A stretch of 64,000 bases of DNA from Arcuatula senhousia (lineage: Eukaryota; Mollusca; Bivalvia; Mytilida; Mytilidae): the NCBI GenBank assembly GCA_963971305.1, contig OZ020307.1, positions 52,449,702 to 52,513,701 on the forward strand, given 5' to 3'. Of this stretch, positions 44,680 through 55,475 are shown one piece after another (position 1 is the first letter of the stretch; each line of letters opens with the position of its first letter). The notes under the pieces are model-generated. The model did no database searches, was not told where the DNA came from, and was given only the letters and a program-made list of their open reading frames with translations. A program made the position numbers and the translations under genes.

Positions 44680-46489
44680 CTTACCATCGTCAAGGACCCA
44701 GAGGTAATAAATTTTCTGAAAAAGGGCCCAAAATTTAGACCCCCCTCAAAGATCAATTGGAATTCTTGCTTCGATTGTATCAAAACTGCACTTCTCTCTT
44801 TCTATAAATCTTGGATCAAGAGAGAAGAAGCAGATACTAAATCTCTTGACAGTTTTATAAATAACTTCATGTCAATTGTTAAACTCAGAATAAATCATTT
44901 TCAAAACTCCTTTGTAGAATTTCGGCCAAATACATATCTAAAAAGAATTAAGACAAAAATGCGTTCACTTGGTTCACAATACGTTTTCGTTCCTGCAGAC
45001 AAAGCTGCCAATAATGTCGTTATTGTATGACGAAAATATTACCTTGAAGTGTTGATGCAAGAAATTAAAAGCTCCAACACTTTTATTCGCGTACAATCTA
45101 CAGAATGTAGCATTATTGAGGACCATATTTTAAATACCACATCACTACGAGCCGCTCCTACATACAATAAACTACCTACAATGTACTGGATCCCTAAATT
45201 AATACACAAAAATCCTTATAAATCTCGTTTCATATCTGCTTCAAGTAAGTGTTCTCTCACTAATATTTCTAAAGTCTTATCACTTGCTTTGACTACTATG
45301 AAAGAATTTATTATTCGATACTGCGAAAAGGTATTTGAAAACAGTGGTATAAATCATTTTTGGAGTGTGAAAAATTCGCTCGATGTTTTAGACAAACTTC
45401 GCGCTTTTGAAGGTACTTACCATACAGTTGATAGCTACGATTTTTCTACTTTGTACACTAACCTTCCTCACTGTCTTATTAAAAAAACAATTTGAATATC
45501 TGGTTAAATGGTGTTTCGATAAATCTAAAAGTGACTATATCTGCTTTAAAGTTTCTAAATTATTTAATAAATCGTTTTTTAGCAACGAGACTCATAAAGG
45601 TTACGTCAATTGGACTGATGCAGAAATGATAACTGCTCTAAATTATCTTTTGGACAACATTTATATTCGTTTTGGGAGAGCAATTTATCGCCAAGTCATT
45701 GGTATCCCTATGGGAACTAATTGTGCCCCACTTATTGCTGACCTTTTCTTGTATTGTTATGAATCCCAATTTATGGCAAAACTTCACAAAGACCCCAATA
45801 GACAACATCTCATTGAAACTTTTAATTATACATACAGATATTTAGACGACATTCTTTCACTATAAAACAATCCCACATTTTCTAATTTTATTACGGAAAT
45901 TTATCCCAAGGAATTAACTTTGAATAAATCTAACCTTACTGGTGATAGATGCCCATTTTTAGATCTAGATTTAAGTATAATCAATGGAAAATTACACACT
46001 AAAATATATGATAAACGGGATGACTTTTTATTTCCTATTGTGAATTTTCCTTTTCTAGAGGGAGATGTACCACTTGCTCCGTCTTACGGAGTATATATTT
46101 CACAGTTGGTAAGATATGCTCGGATCTGCAGTGGGGTGTCTGATTTTAATGATAAAAACCGGTGTATTACAAAAAAATTACTAAAACAAGGATATCGTTA
46201 CCACAAATTAGTGAAGTCGTTTACTAAGTTTTATCATAAATATCTATACCTTATTGGAAAATTTAACTGTACACGACGACTTTTGATTGTAAAGGGAATA
46301 TCCCATCCAGATTTCTACGGTAATGTTGTTTATAGAGCAAATAAATTCAAAAACAATCCCTTGGGAATGCATAATTGGCTTAAAACTTTATTAAATAAAG
46401 GTTATGAAATGGATATTTTAGTAAAATCTTTGAATTTAGTCTTCTTTGGTAAAAATATTGATAATTTGATACTTACTTTAAAATGTTAA
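44680..46489 (+). pseudogene. Broken Penelope-like reverse transcriptase
   Basis: Conserved blocks occur in order: LTIVKDPEVINFLKKGPKFR (about 44,683), VFVPADKAANNVVIV, MYWIPKLIHKNPYKSRFISA, YDFSTLYTNLPH, VIGIPMGTNCAPLIADLFL, YRYLDDIL and LHTKIYDKRDDFLFPIVNFP. The palm motifs and the P-K-x-H-K block fit Penelope-like elements. No GIY-YIG endonuclease is visible at the C-terminus (ends NLILTLKC), so an endonuclease-less subgroup or another RT class is possible. Three breaks are seen: a UGA at 45,028-45,030, a frameshift in the A-run at 45,481-45,487, and a UAA just after the YLDD block (about 45,863). It is non-functional. A second 3' copy lies at 62,333. Confidence 0.7.
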
Positions 46490-47079
46490 TTACCTTTTTA
46501 TACTTATGTCATTTTTGAGCATTACAGCGGTCAAGTGTGTCGGTTTTGTGTGATGATGCATCATCAAATCATAAGTGTTTGACGTGTTGTGTCGGATTTA
46601 AAATCGACATACTTGATTTTTTTACATCAGTCGATGGATGCTTCTTAGCTAGCTGTCAGTAACTTCGAGTGTTTTCAAGAGAGTATCTTTACGTCCCGTT
46701 AATTACATGTTGTCCTTTTGTCTCAGATACTCTCTTGTTGAATTGAACTTCTATCGATTTGATTTTTACTGTGTGTTAGTTTGTGCTTTGTTATTGATTA
46801 TCATTAGGGGGAAGGTTGGCGCCAAAAAACTAGTTTAACCCCGCCACATTTTAATGTGCCTGTCCTAAGCCAGGAATCTTTATCAAAGCTTATGTTTGTA
46901 TTTAGTCGAATTTATGTTAATTGTTTTTTTGTCAAGAAGATGGTCTTTCAATGCACTTTAGATTGGGCTTGAATCATATGTATTTTTTATTTTCAATCCA
47001 GGGGCCAATTGAAAAACAGCGAGCAGCGACCGCTGGTCACATTGAAGGCTGCTGGCTGTTTTCCATTGTGGATATTTAA
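46490..47079 (+). repeat. 3' tail of the Penelope-like element, part 1
   Basis: Non-coding sequence after the reverse transcriptase: CATTTTTGAGCATTACAGCG, ACTCTCTTGTTGAATTGAAC, AACTAGTTTAACCCCGCCAC, TGTGCCTGTCCTAAGCCAGG and TTGAAGGCTGCTGGC. The same order occurs at 62,600-63,246 and, from the middle on, at 51,970-52,425. It is interrupted at TTAA (47,076-47,079) and resumes at 48,634. Confidence 0.8.
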
Positions 47080-47201
47080 GTCGCCCAAAACAAAGTTTGG
47101 GAGACTTATTGTTTTTGCACCGTTTCTTATTATTATTATTATTATTATTATTATGTCACTCCACATCGTGGATGTGACATGTTGTTATTCTACGTTTCTT
47201 C

Positions 47202-47234
<33 letters not shown>

Positions 47235-48633
47235 CAATGAATTTTGTCCAAGCGTTTTTGAGAAAACTACCAGACCAAAAGACTTGAAATTTTAAATGCA
47301 GGTAGACTTTAGTTTGAATTCATTCCTGAAACTTTTTTTTCGAATTCAAAGCAGCCATTTTTAAATTATATCGATTTTAAAATTTTAAAATTCCCATAGG
47401 TTTAACATTGGCTGGCAGAAAGCCAAGTTGGTATTGATTTTCTCAGTTAACATGCGTCGTCTGCTACAGGTAAATGAGTTTTGTCCAAAGCTTTTTGAGA
47501 AAACCACTTGATTAAATGTTTCAAAATTTAAAGTATGCTTAGGCTATAATCTAAATTTTTATCAAAATTTTTTTTTAGTTGATTGAAGCAGGCATTTTAA
47601 AATTATTGCCATTTAAAGATTTTCTGTTTTCCCCATAGGTTTAACATTGACTGGCATCTTGCCAAGTTTGTATTGACTTTCTGTCAAGATGCTAGAGTCA
47701 TTTCTATTTTTAAACATATCATTATATCATTATGATGACTCATGGAAAATTTTGATAGGTCAAAGGTAAAGGTCATGATGACATATTGTAATTTATAAAG
47801 ACAAGTTTGTATTGATTTTCTGTCAACGTGTGTCATTTCTATTTATAAACATCATTAGGATGACTCGTGGACAATTTTGTTAGGACAAAAGTAAAGGTCA
47901 TGATGACATTATGTAATTCATTAAAGAGCTTATTAAACTATTAACATGACAAGTTTGTATTGATTTTCTGTCAACATGTGTCATCCTGCTGCAGTAATTT
48001 CTATTTATAGACCTTTCATTGAGTAATTTATAATTATAAATCTTGTGAAAAGATATTGCTTGAACGAAGGTAAATGTCATGGTGACATATAATAATTCAA
48101 TGAGCTTCTAACATGTACTTGATAAACTTTACACACAAAGTGGAGTGACATATGCTATTTCTTGAAATGGCATTTATATCTAGTTATTCTTCTGATTCTT
48201 TATCGTAAAGTTGTCCTCCCTAATTCAAGAAAATGGTTCAAGGAAATTGAATAACACTTGTTGGAATGGATAGTGGGTCACTCAAAGGCGTGTAATCAAG
48301 TTTTGAAATTTTCAAGATGGCCGCCGTTTCAAAATGGCGGCCGTCGGAAAAAGTGGGCGGAAAATTTTTTTTCGTCGGATCGTCCTGAAAATTGGTCATC
48401 TGGGTAAAGCGGATATGCTGAATTCAAATCTGCGACCGGATTTGAAATCCGACTTCCGGTTTCAAAATGGCGACCATTTTACTACACCCGCCCCCCTTAA
48501 AAATGTGAACTTTGTCCGATTTCAATGAAATTTGATTTCTATACATATTTTATTGTACTGAAAGGGACGAAAAAGTATCGAAGGCGATTTTGGGCGACTT
48601 GTGTGTTGGCATCCCAACACAAATTATAGCTAG
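47080..48633. mobile_element. 1.55-kb TTAA-flanked element inserted in the tail
   Basis: TTAA is duplicated at 47,076-47,079 and 48,634-48,637; removing the insert and one TTAA restores the continuous tail seen at 8,385-8,400. AAGTCGCCCAAAA (47,078-47,090) has its inverse TTTTGGGCGACTT at 48,588-48,600. The extra 33 bp at the right contain the hairpin GTGTTGGCATCCCAACAC. The interior holds (TTA)n runs, two drifting tandem units of about 235 bp (TTTGTCCAAGCGTTTTTGAG / TTTGTCCAAAGCTTTTTGAG), and GATGGCCGCC / ATGGCGGCC text. No transposase. Confidence 0.8.
47153..48151. mobile_element. Possible nested element with ATGTCACTCCAC ends
   Basis: ATGTCACTCCAC (47,153) and its exact reverse complement GTGGAGTGACAT (48,140-48,151) bracket about 1 kb within the TTAA-flanked element. 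Each is next to, or inside, (TTA)n or AT-rich DNA. Two similar starts (a TTGTT-rich stretch, then TTTCTT, then (ATT)n) occur in succession at 47,108 and 47,182, as expected if one element had landed in the (ATT)n run of a relative. Confidence 0.45.
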
Positions 48634-48702
48634 TTAAAATATACGTTTATAATGTAGGTTGTGTCGCGTACACTTATTCCACATCTCATTTTCTTCTATT
48701 GG
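48634..48702 (+). repeat. 3' tail of the Penelope-like element, part 2
   Basis: AAAATATACGTTTATAATGT to CACATCTCATTTTCTTCTAT completes the tail begun at 46,490. It is identical over its length to the solitary copy near 8,388-8,450 apart from a base or two. Confidence 0.8.
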
Positions 48703-48862
48703 AAGTGAGAAATGTCAACATGGAACCGAGAAATGTCAATTGGAACTGAGAAATGTCAAACTTAAAATGAGAAATGTCAACTTGAAACTAAGAAATGTCA
48801 ACTTGGAAGTGAGAAAGGTCAACTCGGAACTATGGTATTTGTAGTTCCAATCGAGAAATGTG
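48703..48862 (+). repeat. GAAATGTCAACTTGGAACT minisatellite, downstream array
   Basis: About seven drifting units of roughly 21 bp (GAGAAATGTCAACTTGGAAC), starting directly at the end of the tail. Confidence 0.8.
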
Positions 48863-51800
48863 AATGAACAAATGAGACTTCCGGTCTTTTGTACAGAAGT
48901 TTTAAAACACAGATTTAAAGTACGTACGACAGGGAAATATTTTTATATCACTTGAAAATGTACAAATCTTTATAATCATTGACCTTCCTTGTCATACCTA
49001 TTTCTATTTATGGCAATGATGCTGATATGGAAACTTTTAGCACAAAAAGAAAAAAAAAATATTTTCTTTCTCTGTGCTTTGATGGAAATTGTCCGTATAT
49101 ATTAGATTTTTAACATCAATGTTAATGCCCGTTGTAATAAACATTGCTTTACAGAGAAAAATAAACCTGAAATCTATGAAATGGAAATAGTACTTATATT
49201 TTATAAAAAAAATGCGGGGGGGGGGGTCAAACAAACCAAAGCTTTACTTTCTTATTTCATTTGAAACGCCTGTACCAAGTCAGGAACACTGCGATCTATA
49301 ACTGTTCCGGTGTGTCTTCAATGTTTTGTCTTGTCCTTGGACATTGAGATTGATCTTCCAAGTTCGGTAATTTTGTTACTAACTTTATTTTACATAGTAT
49401 ATCTGATCTAATTCAGGCATTTTATAGTTATTTTTATTTTTTTCTAGGCGTTTGTAAAATGACTGAAAAGTCTAGTCATTTTTTAGAATACCTGAACTCA
49501 TTCGGTATTACTGCTTAAATTTTTCAGTCTAATAACAAAATGTGAAATCTACATATAGTTATAGTTCATTCATTGCCTTTTGACTTTATAAGCAGGCTCT
49601 GCTTTGGTAATTTGATTTTTTTTAAATTTGCTTGGATATGAAAACGAAAATTCATAGTCATTCTTGAGATATCACAGATACATGTAATATATAGTTATCC
49701 TGGATACATTCATAATACACGACTGCAAAAATAAGGCATGTAAAGTTTGACCACAGCTTTAAAAAGATGTATACACATGATGAAGTAAAAAAAATAGATC
49801 CAAACTTTAATGAGTTTTAGTCAAAAGAAATAGAAACTGCAAATAGCAATGATAATTAAAAATGTTAAGCATCAAAGATTATGAATGCGGCAACAAGCCT
49901 ATGGGGACCGACCATTTTACTTGAAATTTGCCTTGTTGTATTTTGTCCTATTTAGAAAATTTGTTTCCGCGCAGAGTGTGGAAAAATATTATTTTTTAAG
50001 CCGTAACTGTATTTTTTTTCATTATTAGTATTTTTTCATGAACACATAGTTCCTAAGATCGTTTGCGTTATCGTTGATTAGTTGTTCTCATACAAAATGG
50101 CTTAAAATACATGTTTATTTGAATTAAAAGAATAGCCCAAAGTAAAATGGTCAGTCCCTTAATTTTTCTTTTTACAAAAGTTAAACCATAGGTTATGGTA
50201 AAAAGAGAAGAAAAAAATAGCATNNNNNNNNNNNNNNNNNNNNNNNNNNNNNNNNNNNNNNNNNNNNNNNNNNNNNNNNNNNNNNNNNNNNNNNNNNNNN
50301 NNNNNNNNNNNNNNNNNNNNNNNGACGTTTTTCTGTTTCACAGGTAAATTTTATCGATAACGTCGTTTTTAACTTGAATTTTTGGTCCGATTACAAGTTA
50401 TAATTTATACAAATATTTTTTACATGTTATAAATTGTACAAAATTACAGCTTGTACACAAGATATATATTCTTGTTATGTAAAAATGTGTATATAAACGT
50501 TCGGACAACTAATATTGCAAAAAGACCAGCCAATTTCAAAATACATAAACTATAACGGTGTCAGCGTCGAAGGCAAATTTAATTTCGTGATTCAAAAATT
50601 GCTGATCACTGAAGTTTGATAATATGAAATAACTGGACATTCGATTAACAACACAGTCATGACAGTATGTAAATTAGTCCGATCTTGTTATTTTTAAAAA
50701 GTCCTTTAGAAGGGCATTTTTCATATTTGAAACTCGATCTATCACCAGAGGAAGCGTCTGGCGTCTATAATAGACGCTCCCTCTTGAAATGAATTGATCA
50801 TGTTGATGTGAAATTTTCATATAGTGGGTAATAATGGATGATAATAACACCCTTTTTAATGTACACTTTAAAGTAAACTGTGTAAATGTCATGTGCTGTA
50901 ATGGTTCACGTGTCGTGGTTCGATCCAATTTTCCTCTCTTGATGCCATTTGAGAGGTTAATCTCAAGAAAAGATGCTAGTCCTTCAAAATGAACAAGTTT
51001 TAAAGTTGTCACGAGTATGAGTAGAGCAGTACCTATGCGTTAAACCCCGGCTATAAATGTTGTCATATGCGTGCGCTTAAACATACATCGAAGAACAAGA
51101 AAATCGACAGTGCCTATCAAGTTTTTTTTATTGAATAACTTGACCAACGGACAAAGAAAAATACAGAAATTCGACGGATAATCTGAAAAACATCTTTTTT
51201 TTAAAAAAAACACCGGCCTTCAATGTAATAAAATATACACTTAAAGACCATTATTTTATTTTCAATAACTACAGTTTTTTTAATATTTCGCATTATATAG
51301 TAAGAAAACAACTTTTACCGAAATCTGCTTAATTTGATAAAAAATTAATAAGCGCTCTAATACTGAACAGGTTCATTTCTTTTTAAACTTGTACCTTTTG
51401 TGTATGTTTTGAACGTGCGAAAAAGGTGAGGAAAGAATCCATAAAACATTTGCAATTAAACTAATATATAACTAACCTTCATTCCAAATGCGTTTTATAA
51501 ACAATCGATTCAAGTAACAAGTTTAAATTCGACGCGCTGTAAAAAATATCTTGCTACCTCCTATGCACTCTTCCACTTTGTTTGATAAATTGCACATTTC
51601 AGTTTTTTGTCATTTTTTTCCCAACTTTTCTGTATAAAAAGCCAAGTTTGGATTATTTTTTTGTTCTTTGATTCCTTTCATTTCACATGGTTAAAATATA
51701 AAATTTTGCTTTTGAAAAAAAAAGTTGTTTTCAAGAAGTCCTTCTGATCACATACTAGTTCGAGTGTATGTATATATACGAGATATTTGAGATTGTATTT

Positions 51801-51969
51801 CATGAATACACGTTTTAGCTTAAAACTAGAAACATAGAACTCAAGTACAGGGAAAACTTCTACGGTCTCAGTAAAACGGTGCCATACTTGATATGTAAGA
51901 GACTGCTCGTATTGGTTTTTACTTTAAGTTATTTTTTTTATTTATCCCGAAAAAACGAAACAATTTTCA
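48863..51969. other. No gene seen; includes assembly gap
   Basis: AT-rich. Contains a repeat piece at 49,255-49,330 (CGCCTGTACCAAGTCAGG), the N gap at 50,224-50,323, and a 112-codon minus-strand frame at 50,674-51,012 that I cannot relate to any family. A perfect palindrome GCGTCTATAATAGACGC lies near 50,759. No phased exons recognised. Confidence 0.4.
50224..50323. other. Assembly gap of 100 N
   Basis: Undetermined bases. The round length suggests a gap of unknown true size. Confidence 0.95.
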
Positions 51970-52425
51970 TCAAGAGAGTATCTCTACGTCCAGTTATTTA
52001 TTGTTGTCCTTTTGTCTTAGGTTCTCTCTTGTTGAATTAAACTTCTATCGATTTGATTTTGACTGTGTGTTAGTTTGTGCTTTGTTATTGGTTATCAGAA
52101 GGTGGAAGAAGATTGGGCCCAAAAACTAGTTTAACCCCGCTACATTTTTGATGTGCCTGTCCTAAGCCAGGAATCTGTTCGTCGAATTTATTTCATTTGT
52201 TTTTGTCAATAACAGGGTCTTTCATTAATTTTTCACTTTAGGATTGGGCCAGAATCATATGTTGTTTATTTTTAATCCAGGACCAATTGCAAAACAGCTA
52301 GCAGCGACCGCTGGTTACATTGAAGGCTGCTGGCTGTTTTCCATTTTGGATGTTTAAAATTGTCGTATTGTAGTTTGTGTCACATACACTTATTCCATAT
52401 CTCCCTATCTTCCATTGATGCTTAT
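51970..52425 (+). repeat. 3' tail of the Penelope-like element, truncated copy
   Basis: CAAGAGAGTATCTCTACGTC through GGTTACATTGAAGGCTGCTG and CACATACACTTATTCCATAT follow the order of the tail at 46,670-47,079 plus 48,634-48,702. The reverse transcriptase part is missing: a 5'-truncated copy. Confidence 0.8.
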
Positions 52426-52435
52426 GTAAATCCCT

Positions 52436-52618
52436 ACTAGCTAGCAGTTTGCGAGTATGACACTTTAAACAGCCTTCATTGAGCCTACTCTTATCGAACT
52501 CTACGAAAGGATCTTTTAAAGTGCACTGGGTATTGCTTCCCATACACGAGACAATCTTTTCGTTTCTTTCGAATCCTCGAATGGTGTCGTTCGTTAGAAA
52601 GTCGGAAAATTTGTCCAT
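52436..52618 (-). CDS. Possible exon of an unrecognised gene
   Basis: On the minus strand, ATG at 52,618 (an in-frame UGA lies 18 bases upstream) opens MDKFSDFLTNDTIRGFER, later VSCMGSNTQCTLKDPF and GCLKCHTRKLLAS, before a weak donor CTA|GTAGGG. Base composition is more balanced than in the surroundings and four Cys are spaced as in a small secreted domain. There is no homologue I can name and no second exon, so this may be chance. Confidence 0.25.
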
Positions 52619-53442
52619 GAAATACTCAACTCAGACGAAGAGCGAACCACGTACTTTAGTGCTAGAAGTCTGGCGCGACAATCAATACAGCAGCGGCTCT
52701 CTACTGTTTGCCTCAAAGGTCCACTGATTTGCTTTTTTAGATAAATGATTTTTCAATGGTTTTTATTTTAAAGACTGAAGACCCTTAGCAGTATAAATAC
52801 ATTCAAATGTACATGTATAACGTGTTAATAGATAGTTTCGTTCTTATATATTTTGTTTTGATGATAAGTACCTTGTAGAAACTCCCCACTTACGAAATGC
52901 ATTGATGAACTTTCGTTATTTTAGAAGAATCTTCCGTGTTGTCCAGTAAAATCTTCCGGTTAATTTCATTACATATAAAATGTTTATAATCATGACATAT
53001 TTTTCAATATTTTTCAATTTAGGATTTATTTCAAGGAGCATATATGGAGGTATGTGTATAATGCATGCAGGTCATGTTTTTTTCCATAGTTTGGTGGGTA
53101 AACGTTGAAAAGTTAAAGTCATATTTATTCGGAAAGAAAATACCTCTACGCAAAGCATTTATTTCCTTTGTTCGTCTCAGTAACTTTTAACTTTATACTA
53201 TCAAACATGCAAAATCGGGTGATTTGTAATTTTTTTAATACAAGGTGATAGAAGCATTAACATGGAATTGAAAAAAAACCTTTATTCACAAGTATTTTGC
53301 ATTTCAATATTTTATTGTATTAAAATTCTTTTTTGGGGGGTAAAAAAAGGAAAAAGTGTATCACCTATAAATAGATGATTTATATAGACTTTGGTAAAAT
53401 TAGCCTTTATTTACCTGTTCAGGTAAAAATATAATTAGCCCA

Positions 53443-54708
53443 TACGTATGGCAAGCCGTTTTTACATTTATTCCTCTTTATAGATATCTCATAAACTTTA
53501 TAAGATATCTCATATACTTTATAAGATATCTCATAAAGTTTATAAGATATCTTATAAACTTTATAAGATATCTTATAAACTTTATGAGATATCTTATAAA
53601 AAATAATTTATAAGATATCTCATATACTTTATAAGATATCTTATAAACTTTATGAGATATCTTATAAATTTTATAAGATATCTTATTCACTATATAAGAT
53701 ATCTTTAAAAGAAAATGAGATATCTACTGAACACAATGTTTATAAGATATCTGATAAAGTTTATAAGATATCTCATAATGTTTATAGGATATCTTATAAA
53801 GTATATGAGATATCTTATAAATTATTTTTTATAAGATATCTTATAAAGTTTATAAGATATCTTATAAAGTTTATCAGATATCTTATAAACTTTATGAGAT
53901 ATCTTATAAAGTATATGAGATATCTTATAAATTTTATGAGATATCTTTAAAGAGGCCTTATAAAAATATAAGATATCTTATAAAGTTTATAAGATATCAC
54001 ATATACTTTATCAGATATCTTATTAAATATATAAGATATCTCATATAAATGGGAGTTTATAAGATATCTTATAAAACATATAAGATATCTTATAAAACAT
54101 ATAAGATATCTCATAAAACATATAAGATATCTTATAAAACATATAAGATATCTCATGAAGTTTATTAGATATCTTATAAAGATTATGAGATATCTTATAT
54201 AAAATAATTTATAAGATATCTAATAAAAGTTATAAGATATCTTATAAAGTTTATAAGATATCTCGTAAACTTTATGAGATATCTTATAAAAAATAACTTA
54301 TAAGATATCTCATAAAATATATAAGATATCTAATAAACTTTATGAGATATCTTATAAACTTTATAAGATATCTTATTAGTTTTATAAGATATCTTATAAG
54401 TTTAATAAGATATCTTATAAATTATTTTATATGAGATATCTAATAATCTTTATAAGATATCTTATAAACTTTATGAGATATCTTATATGTTTTATAAGAT
54501 ATCTTATTTGTTTTATAAGATATCTTATATGTTTTATAAGATATCTCATATGTTTTATAAGATATCTTATAAACTACCATTTATATGAGATATCTTATAT
54601 ATTTAATAAGATATCTTATAAAGTATACGAGATATCTTATAAATTTTATGAGATATCTTTAAAGAGGAATAAATATAAATATGGCGTGCCATACATACGT
54701 CGAGTGCT
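53443..54708. mobile_element. Element built of 21-bp palindromic GATATC units
   Basis: About fifty units of 21 bp (ATAAGATATCTTATAAACTTT and variants), each centred on AGATATCT, fill 53,484-54,660, with short spacers such as AAATAATTT and one break near 53,700. The ends are imperfect inverted repeats: CGTATGGCAAGCCG ... TTTATTCCTCTTTA at the left, and the same text inverted at the right (TAAAGAGGAATAAATATAAA ... GGCGTGCCATACATACG). A 9-bp direct repeat ATTAGCCCA flanks it (53,434-53,442 and 54,709-54,717), as in Mutator-type insertion. Open frames through it (YLIKFIR / YLICFIR repeats) only reflect the multiple-of-three period. Confidence 0.75.
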
Positions 54709-54883
54709 ATTAGCCCAAATGAAAATCAGTATTTCTGAATTTTTAGCTCAAATGTAATGTGCCCATTAGGTCTATATATATTTTTTGTCGGTTTAATTTT
54801 CAATATCTGCTCGACCATCTTATATCAATACTTATTTATTGAAAATCTGTTATCAATAATATATTCTGCCTTTTCCTCTGCAG

Positions 54884-55129
54884 ATTATACAGTAACTTTG
54901 CGAGAAGAATATGCACAACGTTTGGTATCGTTGGAATGTCCACTAGCAGAAATTTCTGTCATCGGAATCTCCAGTCAGAAAGGAACATGTGGTACTAATT
55001 ACTGTAAAAGTGAGCTAATGGACAAAATTAAAAAACAATGTGATTCAAACTCTAATTGCTCATTAGACTCAAAACTCTTGGATTATTGTGGACGTCTACC
55101 AATTTATTTAAACGTATACTTCGAATGTA
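54884..55129 (+). CDS. SUEL/rhamnose-type lectin-like exon, divergent
   Basis: The 246-bp exon lies between the strong acceptor TTTTCCTCTGCAG and donor GTAAGT and is phase 1-1. It encodes a cysteine-rich domain: LVSLECPLAEISVIGISSQ, GTCGTNYCKS, KKQCDSNSNCSLDSKLLDYC and YLNVYFECS. Spacing and the terminal Y-x-V-x-Y-x-C strand fit the Gal_lectin (SUEL) fold. The carbohydrate-binding YGR motif is absent and DPC is DYC, so sugar binding may be lost or changed. The frame is open back to an ATG at 54,757 with a hydrophobic start, but the acceptor makes an internal exon more likely. A SINE lies about 25 bp beyond the donor. Confidence 0.65.
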
Positions 55130-55154
55130 GTAAGTATAAAACAAGCAATAAAAA

Positions 55155-55402
55155 TGGTTGGCCGAGTGGTCATAAAGGCTCTGGTTTAAATACCACACTC
55201 TTGATCACCGGTCAATCGTCTCTCAAGTGGTGTACATGTTCAAGCCCCGCTTGTAATGTACAAATCCGGGACACTTCTCCCGACCTGCTTGTGATTAGGG
55301 TTTGCCTAAAGTCGGCTGTTTCATCCGGGTACTTCAGTTTCCTTCACCCTGAAAACTGACCGCTCTTTGTGGCCCAGGTGCGTCGAAAAGGGCGTTAAAC
55401 TA
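55155..55402 (+). repeat. tRNA-derived SINE
   Basis: The head GGTTGGCCGAGTGGTC (A-box like, resembling tRNA-Leu/Ser) and the B box GTTCAAGCCC (55,238-55,247) are followed by a central domain (AAAGTCGGCTGTTTCATCCG, GGTACTTCAGTTTCCTTCAC) and GGGCGTTAAACTAACACAC. The central domain corresponds to that of the SINE at 20,127. It ends in the CA microsatellite. The tRNA head cannot fold into a full cloverleaf as read. Confidence 0.75.
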
Positions 55403-55407
55403 ACACA

Positions 55408-55472
<65 letters not shown>
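55403..55472. repeat. CA dinucleotide microsatellite
   Basis: About 33 CA units with one T interruption, forming the tail of the SINE. Confidence 0.95.

Positions 55473-55475
<3 letters not shown>

Noticed and set aside
50674..51012. 112-codon minus-strand frame
   Set aside because: No motif, no splice partner and no resemblance to a known family; this length can arise by chance in 64 kb.
53023..53049. 27-bp microexon (AATTTAG|GATTTATTTC ... GAG|GTATGT)
   Set aside because: Good borders, but too short to judge without transcript data.
53484..54660. CRISPR-like regular array
   Set aside because: Units are contiguous with no unique spacers, and the window is eukaryotic.
53478..54757. Long open frames of repeated YLIKFIR / YLICFIR
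   Set aside because: They run through the 21-bp array; a period divisible by three keeps frames open without selection for protein.
54757..54883. Signal-anchor start for the lectin-like frame at ATG 54,757
   Set aside because: The frame is open and hydrophobic, but a strong polypyrimidine acceptor at 54,883 and the phase-1 border shared with the other lectin exon make intron more likely.
55155..55250. tRNA-Leu or tRNA-Ser gene
   Set aside because: A- and B-box text is present, but the acceptor stem does not pair and a SINE body follows directly.
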